From Hydractinia symbiolongicarpus (Eukaryota; Cnidaria; Hydrozoa; Anthoathecata; Hydractiniidae), in assembly GCF_029227915.1 (NCBI RefSeq), contig NC_079875.1, positions 9,049,001 through 9,113,000 of the forward strand: 64,000 bases of DNA, given 5' to 3'. Under the pieces are notes generated by a model, which did not search any database, had not been told where the DNA came from, and saw only the letters and a program-made list of their open reading frames with translations. Below, one piece after another: positions 56,369-64,000 of this stretch (the stretch's first letter is position 1; the number at the start of each line of letters is the position of its first letter). A program made the translations under genes and the position numbers.

Positions 56369-59358
56369 ATCATTTGATTTAAATTAATAAAAAGTCTACA
56401 TAAGATGTAGCAAAAAAAACGTAGAAAAAAAAATACTTGCGAAATTCTTCTTTCGTAGAATTTTTCGCCACATTATGTTCAAGTTTGTGCTTGTTTTGTG
56501 CAACAAGAAACCCCCTTTTTCTGTTACAACTTCGTCCCCAGTATTTCCTTGTTCCAAAAAGTACATATTACAAAGCTTTTACAAAAATGTTAGTTGCTTG
56601 TTGTTATCGTACGATTTTTAATGAGTGCATGCCTAAGTAGTATAGCATAAACAATCACGTGATTACTATCCTGCCAATGAAAAGGTTAATTGATGTTGAT
56701 TTATATTATTGTATTTTTATCAAAAGCAGAATCATTAATGAAACTAAATTATCCAACTTCATCTCCAAGGCTTCTTTCTACTTATAATTCCTACTCTATA
56801 TCACAAAGCAACTTTCTTTACTTACTTTGTCGAAAGATTATATTTAGTGAGGAAAATACAAATGCAGAGATTCTAATAAAAACAACAGTATATGGTTCGT
56901 GACATTAGCTAGAAATTCAATATTGAAATGGTTTATTTTTTAACAGAAAAATCGAAAAAGAAAACTGCACCCATTGATAAACTTTCCAACATCAGAATTT
57001 TAAGAACATTGCGAAATATCATTTCGCAAAAATCACGAAAGTTCCTCGTAACAAAGTAAACACTGGGGGTGTTTATAAATTAAAATTAGTGGTATTCCCG
57101 AAATTTGGTGTTGTCCCACTCCCTACAATCAGGTTACCGAAAGTAGCTAGTAAATTTATTCCATGTTAAAAATATCAGCACATACTAAAAGCTAACAGAA
57201 TACATGACTCTATAAGCGCATCAAATTTCTTAATGTTCTGCAGAATCTCATACAAAATAATCTAGTAAAATAGACCTTAACCACAGGTTGCTAGTCAGGA
57301 GATCCAGCATATTTTTTCTTACCACCCGGAAATCAGAATAGCTAAGGTGGGAAAAATTACGCTGGGTTTCAGACGAATTTCCTGTGTTCCGCACTTTTTG
57401 ATTGGTTACTTATATTGTTTTGTGCTCACGTAGCCAATGCCAGGAAATCCTTAATGGCCTTAGTTACCTAAACAAATATAATTAATTCTTGTATTTTTTT
57501 ATAAGGGTAAGATTTGAGTACGCTGACTTTGTGGGTATTTGTTGATTGTAATTTAGGTTTTACTAGATGTGAGTTAAAAATTTTAGGGATTTTCTCTGAC
57601 ATTTCTTTGCGTCTAAGCTTTCGTTTGAGAGAAACTGAATTTGACATTCTCGAAGAAAGCTTAGTTAACTAGGCTACAGGTAACCAATTGGCTCTTTCCT
57701 GATTCCTTTAATGACAGCTAAATGAATTGCCAACGTTTACAAAAGCTTGTGAATTTTTGTACATTAGCACGTGTATATTGGTAAGCAAAAAAGCAGGAAA
57801 TCATATGGGATCCAAAGGCACTGGAGTAAGTTTTTTTTAACTATATGCTTCTCTCCTTAGAAAAACGTTTCACCAATTTTAGGCAAAATATTTTTTAAGC
57901 AATTCTTTGCTTCTTACTGTGGATGTTCCTTTATTTTTCTACCTACCGAAATGTTGTCAACGCAATATGAAAGCATTATGTCGCACGAAAAATTGCGGAA
58001 TTAATTGAAGTGTGGAGTAATTGTCGATTTTTTTTTTGTTTTCCATTGGTTTAAAATTCCCGATCTACATCATAAAAAATCATTTATCATAGAGTAAAGA
58101 GAAGTGTAGTGTATGTTGTTAAAGACTGAGAAACAGATCTTTTGTGAATCTCCCTAGCTGGGGAATTTACAAGACATCGGAAACAGAAAAAAATCAAGAG
58201 AAGCTGAATATATGTTTTCCGTTCTTTAAAAATACTATATACAAAAATTCGTCATATTCGCTAAAAGTCATTTCTTTAGCCTTTCTTAGTCGTTCTCAGT
58301 GTTATACATGCTTTTATCAAAGCCCGCTATTTTAATTATATACATTATAAATATTGTTATGCCCACTAAAACACTGGCGCAGAAACAAAATTACCACCAA
58401 AATAATGCCAGTTTACTTAAGGAGTTTTTTAAATTTTTTTTGCAACCACCAAGAAACTCAAAAATTGTATTTTGGCTATTTCTTGACTCACTGACTTTAG
58501 AAGCAGAATCATAACACTGAGCACGAATTTGCTATGGTATATTGTACATTACCTAACTCCAATTCTACATACAGTTTTAACTATACTTACTTATTTATTC
58601 CCTGGTTACACTTTCCACAGTGAAGAACAAAAAATTCGTATATTATAAGGCAGATGCATCTGGCATCGATCAACGACACCAAAATACAATCTGCAAACAT
58701 TTCGTCGCTAAGACTAAGACTTTATTTTACTATGTGACTGGTTCATATATCCGCACAGCGGAAAGGCCCAGTTACACGACAATGTTTTGAAGTAAATTTC
58801 TTGATGCAAACCAGGCAATAAATTTAGGCAACCCTATTTTACCTTTTGGTAAAGTTTATGTACACATGGTGGCTACATGATAAAATTACTTGAAAATTAT
58901 AATATTAACAAAATAGGAATATTAATAAAATAGCCATAATAGCAATATGAATCCTTCAATTTGAGTTATTAAACACCCAGCTGGTCCAGGCATTGGTCAA
59001 CAAATTCCGGACCAGATTGTGAGAGAGAATATTAATTATTTTCTTTGGAATAATATATAAGGACTTTTTGTCGAAATTCCCTTACTTTGTGTGCCACTGA
59101 CATTTTGAACTTATATAATCTACAAAAATGTTTAAATATATAGCTGACATAAAATATTTATATATGTAATTATATTATTTTACATTTTGAAACCAATCCA
59201 TCGACTATGTTTCTCATCGTGCACAAAAAATCGGAAATCGTGAACATCGTGCACATTTAGCAGTTCACGCAGACTATGCGTGGTTTTTGTTGTCGACAAG
59301 TTGAAACTAAAACAATGAGAGAATAATAAAATACAATAAGTGATTTTAAAAACATATA

Positions 59359-59469
59359 TCTATATTATAATGCCCGTATACGTCTTGTCCGTCCGGCTGC
59401 CTGTCACGCAAAATGGTAGCTTAGCTGCGACGGGCGAACCCGTGGATTTTTCCACGGGCTAACGACTAG
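59359..59469 (+). mobile_element. Mini-Helitron, 111 bases
   Basis: A|TCTATATTATAATGCCCGTA at the start; at the end CCCGTGGATTTTTCCACGGG (hairpin), CTAACGA, CTAG|T. Complete but consisting of little more than termini. Closest relative of the 47.4-kb copy. Confidence 0.85.
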
Positions 59470-60330
59470 TAATATATATTAAACTAGTTTTATTTTAGAC
59501 TAATTAATCCGTGCAAACAAATTTAGGTCCTCATATTTCACCTGTCGTACACTTGTTCTTTAATTAATGCGTCTCTAGCATGGTAACGATTTTAGGAATG
59601 CTGCTCTTTTTTTTATAAAGCCAAATTTTCTTATAAAAAAATAGAGATTTGAGGATATTTTTATATTTCTTAAATTTAGAATTAGAATATTTAAGGAAAT
59701 TTTTAGGTGATGCTATGACCAAAGAACATAATAGTTTAGCATTTTGAAATAAAACCATACCAAAAATCATGTGTCAGGTTGTAAAACTATAATTTTGGAG
59801 ATTTGAGTTGAAAGTTGTTAAAAAACTTTGTGTCGAGGTCATTATTGAGGAGAATTGAGAAGTTTTAAGGAGGCGCAAAAGCCCTTGATTTGGCTACCGA
59901 CTTGAACAGAATTTGGCTAATATTATAAAGCTACTTAGGGTAAAAATGTTTAAAAAATCCCGAGTTTCAGTTTCTAAAAATTTTATTTTTCAACGGGTTA
60001 AAAGGAAGGTTAACAACATCAAGTCTTGTTTTTTTTATCCATTATTTATTGCTCTTTTTCTTCCTCATCGTCGGGGAGTGTTAAAAATTAGTAAAATAAA
60101 ATTGCGCGTCTGTCTCATAGAATGTAAACGCTCATACCAAGAAAACGCTTTAAACATGGCCCTATGCGCATGCGGAAACAAAAGGTAATGCCACACCACG
60201 AAAATATAAAACTAAAAGAGCGCATACAAAAAAGAGACAGGTAACAATGAGTTTAAGGTGAAACGGGTCACGAAGGGTGCCATTTAGGTATTCCCAGATT
60301 AATTTTGTTGAAAATTATTCCACAACTTAC

Positions 60331-63300
60331 TCATAAATTCTCTTCTTTTTGTCAGTCGGTGTATTTCGGCATTATTCATTCCTGACATTTCTTCAATGAT
60401 GGTTGCGTAACGTTTAACCTAAAATAATGACATAAATATTACCCCTACTCAATTTTTCTTAAATATGGTTAAATTGGTCAAATCAAAGTCGACAACCTCA
60501 AAACCTAGTATCAATAAGAGGAAATAAAATAAGCTTTAGATATTAGAGTTTTTGTCCAAGTGCGCACGCGCTAACAGCATAGCTTATGAGCTTTTTGTGC
60601 TATAGCACAAAATACAGTCAAATGGAAACAAGGCTTAACTGGTGTCACAAGATCTTTAACTAAGCACGATTTTTTATTTCATCGTATTTTCTCGCCTATA
60701 GCACTTAACACGTTTTACTGCTAATGGCCATATTTCTAAAGATCAGTCCAAAGTCTTCCTTACTATGTAAGTATCATTGTAATTAATACTGAACAAACCC
60801 TCTCTGGTCATAATGTAGTATTCCTAGTTTTTGTTCTGAGGTCAATCAAAAGTTTCAGGCTCGTGTGTTCCAGGTATTCTTTTTAGATCCCAGTCTATTC
60901 GAGGTGTTTATAAGTATATGTAGTAAATCTTTTATTTTACCGAACAAGGGCGTTTACAGTTATATCAAGTATAAAGGGCGTACTTTCTCACATTCGTACT
61001 GAATGGGCGTATTTTCTCACCTTTGTACTAACATGGGGATTCGCAGAACAAAAAGTTTTTAAACTTTCTTGCTCGTGCAGCAAAATCACCAATTCTTTTT
61101 CTGTTATGTTGCCATGATAATTCATAAGCCAATGGATATATCTTGTCTCGATAATTACTGTGTAACATGCTATTGATATTAACTAAATAAATAATATCAT
61201 AGTCCATTATTTGAGGCAAACAGTCCTTGTACATACGTGTATTTTAAGGACTCCACGGGAAAATGCCGATAGGGTTACGGTGCAAAAAAAACAAGGTTGA
61301 TGTTTTCTCAAATAAAATAATCTATAGCCAAAGTGGCTAAAGACACTAAGTCGGAAGAGACATTGGGAAAAATGGGATACCTTGGATTTTCTAAGGACAA
61401 TTCCAAATTCCACGAAATTTTTGTTTCGTTAACATTTTAGATGATTGCTGCAGAAAAATAGGAACCAGTCAGGTGATCAAAATAGGTCAATAAAAACGTG
61501 ATATATTAAGAGGACATTATACAGCCACGTATTAGGACTTTAGTACTTAAATTAAGTGGGTCAGGCTTCTGCTGGTGAAATTCCATGGTGATTTTTGGGC
61601 GTGGTACATAATTTTTTGATGGCTGTTTCACGGCAGCCATTTTGATCGAAATATAATTTTTATGAGAAAGATTAGTGGGTATCCCGTGAAAAAATCAAAA
61701 GTAATTGTACTAGAATGGACATTTGATGGTAAAGGATACGAGGGTTTATCCGTCGTACATATCTCGATCATCAGCACAAAGTAGCGATTTGTCAGCCAAT
61801 GTGCACAAAATATGGATGTTATTACTACAGAGACAGTATTTCCAGAGCAAAAGCTAACTCGGTTTTACCTACCTCTTGCAGTTCAATATCTTTTGCATTT
61901 ACAGTACCAACCGTTTGACTCGCGCGGGGTAAGTTTTTAACCAACATAGCAGCATGTTGGATTTTCGCTTCCATAGCCTCGTATTCGTGTGTCCCGTTAT
62001 TTTTGCGTGCATTCAAGATAGAGATATACGCAGATAACACAGATTTTATTGCAACCACGAATTCATGCCTAAAACATAAAAAAAAGTTAAAAAAATAAAA
62101 AGTTAAAAAAATAGACCTAGAGCTACGCTATTTCAAGGAGAGTGATAAAAATTGTGGTACAAAAGTTTAGCTATAGTGTTGGTTACCTTAAAAGTCAAAA
62201 TGTTTTGTTTATGATGACATGTTGTGCATATTTATTTTTTATTTCAGCATTATTAATCGTAAAGCCTTATTAAAAAAAGCCTTATTGAATTTGTTCTTAA
62301 GCTTTACCATTTGTGTATGGTTTTTTATACCTTCCTTAAAAATCTGAAGTCATAAAGTGATACTCTTTCATTCCTAAACAGGCTTTTGAGTTTCCCTAGT
62401 TACTTTGACCTATGTATTGAATAATACACAATCAATCAACATACGTGCTGTAGGTAATAATTTGTTCCAACATATGTATCTTCTGTTCGAAGGTTTCTTC
62501 AAGTTCATCCAAACTCTCATGTTTCTCGATTCGCTGCAGAAGTTTCAACACGAACACCCACCACGAATACAACGACTGAATACGCATGTAACTCCAATCA
62601 ATTTTTTGAATCGCTGAAGAAGATTTTAAGCTCGCAAGAAATGACTGACCAATCTCCACATCTTGGTCGCTTCTTAATGATGGTTCAGGAATAACAATTC
62701 GCTTGAGAGATTCAGCTAGTAGGAATTCTTGGTATTGACAAAAAATTGTCTGCAGCAAGTCAGCTGATATAAATAAAACAAAACAAATACTCAATAATTT
62801 TTTTGATATCGCTATTAGAACAACTGCTTTAAATTTGACAGTATAAATTAAACAAACTTCTTTGCCGTATCAAACCTTAGTAGAATAATCCTAACTTAAT
62901 AATAAACTTAACTCTTGTGAATTATTTACAAGCTTTATAAAAATTTTTCTTAGTTTGTCGGAAAAGCGAGCAAAATTATCGAGTTTTATTTTTTCACTTG
63001 CGTCTTAGTCAAAAATTGTACAGATATTTTTTTATTGTTTGAAAATTTACAGATAGTTACAAAAAAGTAAATAAATAAATACCTTCATCCAACTTCGAGT
63101 TGTCATCTAAAAAGAAAAAGTATCAAATTAAATAAGTCTTAAAGGCTGTTCAACTGAGCCTTTCTAGTCTATTATAACATTGTAAACAGTTTAAAAGCCA
63201 ACAACAACAAAAAATTTGTTTATTTAATTTTTTTACCTTTAGTATGGAAAACAGGTCGCTTTTTTAAATCCCACACTCCGCTTGTAAAGTAATCGTATCC

Positions 63301-63390
63301 TTTACCATCAAATATCCATTCTAGTACAACTACTTTCGAATTTTGCCGTGCCAAACAAGCTTGATGATCTGCACAGTCAGCAAAATAATG
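60331..63390 (-). CDS. Second SREBP-like gene, C-terminal domain (partial, continues beyond right edge)
   Basis: Five exons on the minus strand: 63237-63390, 63083-63106, 62445-62763, 61873-62068 and 60331-60418, all with joined phases. They follow SREBP exons 9 to 13 in order, phase and near-identical length. Matches: HYFADCADHQACLARQNSKV and VLEWIFDGKGYDYFTSGVWD with SREBP exon 9; DDNSKLDE with DEDSELDE; ADLLQTIFCQYQEFLLAESL with ADLLQLVFAQFQEFLMMKAI; HEFVVAIKSVLSAYISILNA with exon 12. This region binds SCAP in known SREBPs. The last exon (VKRYATIIEEMSGMNNAEIH) is less similar; either it splices on at ATGA|GTAAGT or reads 11 more codons to a stop at 60299. Whether the gene has a bHLH and membrane segments is not visible here; no symbol is given for that reason. 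Confidence 0.88.
60419..61872. other. Intron of the second SREBP-like gene
   Basis: 1.45 kb between two exons. Contains the inverted exon fragment at 61695-61741. Two minus-strand frames at 61028-61413 have no known product. Confidence 0.55.
61695..61741 (+). pseudogene. Inverted fragment of the SREBP-like exon inside its own intron
   Basis: On the plus strand, 47 bases encode SKVIVLEWTFDGKGYE; 44 of 47 bases match the exon at 63237-63390 (SKVVVLEWIFDGKGYD), which is on the minus strand. The match stops abruptly at both sides, with no splice sites, so it is a displaced exon fragment. It lies in the intron after the exon at 61873-62068. Confidence 0.8.
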
Positions 63391-64000
63391 CTGAAAAAAA
63401 GAAGATGAAAAATTAAACTCCACCAACTGCTTGTAGCAAGAACTAAACTACACTTGTAGTTGTTACTTTTATTTTATTTATTTATTTATTTAGGCATTAA
63501 TTAATTAATAAAAAAGCCAAAACAGCAAAAAGAAAAAAAAGGTACAGGAATTTTAAATGATTAATGCTATCTTAATTTTAAAGTCCCTTTTAAGTGCAGC
63601 AATTTTACACAGAATTTAAAGTATGTTTTGAACAGGTATCTTAGTTAACTGGGATGTGTCCATAATGTGTGCTAACTGAAACAACACATTAATTTCATGA
63701 AATTAGGTATGTACCATCATATAATTTTTTTAATTTTTTTTCTTCTGATTTTCTGATTTAGAAAATGAGATTTTAGGAAGTTTATGGATAAAACACTAAA
63801 AATCAGTACAATTGTATAAAAAATAAATATTTTAAAAGAAAACCACCCCATATTTTGGTTTCAAATTTTAGTTCATATTAGAGATTTTAGGACACTTGGC
63901 CCCTGTATTTGCTTCTCTTTGTTTTGCATAAAAACGAAAAAACAAAAGTAAAACCGCCCAATAAAAATCATGCTGCATTAAGGTTGATTATGAGATTATC
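63391..64000. other. Right edge: intron of the second SREBP-like gene
   Basis: The next upstream exon (expected to match SREBP exon 8) is not present here, so it lies beyond the window. Contains a TTTA-rich simple sequence at 63470-63492. Confidence 0.6.

Larger units (their letters stand above)
54530..60298. other. Intergenic between SREBP and its tandem paralogue
   Basis: 5.8 kb with no recognised exon on either strand. It contains fold-back structures at 55997-56113 and 56337-56368 and a mini-Helitron at 59359-59469. Plus-strand frames at 54490-54908, 55164, 58144 and 59913 show no domain, no family match and no splice context. A GC-richer patch lies at 55.14-55.26 kb. Confidence 0.5.

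Noticed and set aside
60331-63390. Alternative 3' exons of the main SREBP gene
   Set aside because: They lie upstream of the SREBP start on the same strand and duplicate its own exons, so they are a separate gene.
1-64000. tRNA, rRNA, CRISPR array, operon or prokaryotic signals
   Set aside because: None seen; introns, metazoan gene families and eukaryotic transposons exclude a prokaryotic reading.

Overview
The window is animal nuclear DNA: AT-rich (about one third GC by eye), intron-rich, and carrying parts of four protein-coding genes, all on the minus strand. Every exon junction I placed has a GT/AG boundary and a matching phase. The gene content is metazoan (SREBP, CRTC, an AKAP13/ARHGEF28-type RhoGEF). 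The AT-richness and repeat types fit an invertebrate, best guess a cnidarian such as a hydrozoan. The phylum is an inference and is not proven by the sequence.

Layout from left to right. (1) About 6.2-18.0 kb: the 5' part, nine exons and 372 codons, of an AKAP13/ARHGEF28-like gene. It has the conserved N-terminal module, a short ankyrin-like segment and a coiled coil; the catalytic DH-PH part must lie beyond the left edge. (2) About 18.0-24.1 kb: an intergenic stretch with a TIR element, a decayed LINE copy and a dispersed repeat. (3) 24.9-35.6 kb: a complete CREB-regulated transcription coactivator (CRTC) in eight exons, predicted 479 residues, with a 3' UTR containing a strong inverted repeat. 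(4) 35.6-38.0 kb: CRTC upstream DNA with a perfect CRE and an E-box between two CCAAT boxes. (5) 38.0-50.4 kb: a complete SREBP gene, about 13-14 exons and about 1,111 residues. It has a Gln-rich activation region, bHLH-Zip with the SREBP tyrosine, two membrane segments around an RxxL Site-1 protease motif, and the SCAP-binding-type C-terminal domain. A 5'-truncated LINE sits in intron 1 and two Helitron-type elements sit in other introns. (6) 50.4-60.3 kb: a 10-kb gene-free stretch rich in short TIR elements and hairpins. (7) 60.3 kb to beyond the right edge: the 3' end of a second SREBP-like gene in tandem. Its exons repeat the lengths and phases of the first, including a 24-base microexon. 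One of its introns carries an inverted 47-base copy of one of its own exons.

As a set, SREBP (sterol/lipid transcription control) and CRTC (cAMP/SIK-controlled CREB coactivator) are both metabolic regulators kept outside the nucleus until released. They are head-to-tail neighbours here, with candidate CREB- and SREBP/USF-NF-Y-type sites between them. Non-coding sequence is filled with small non-autonomous transposons: a Helitron family including a head-to-tail dimer, two hAT-like CAGGCC elements with clear target duplications, and several mariner-like or other TIR elements. I saw no tRNA, rRNA, CRISPR or prokaryotic feature.
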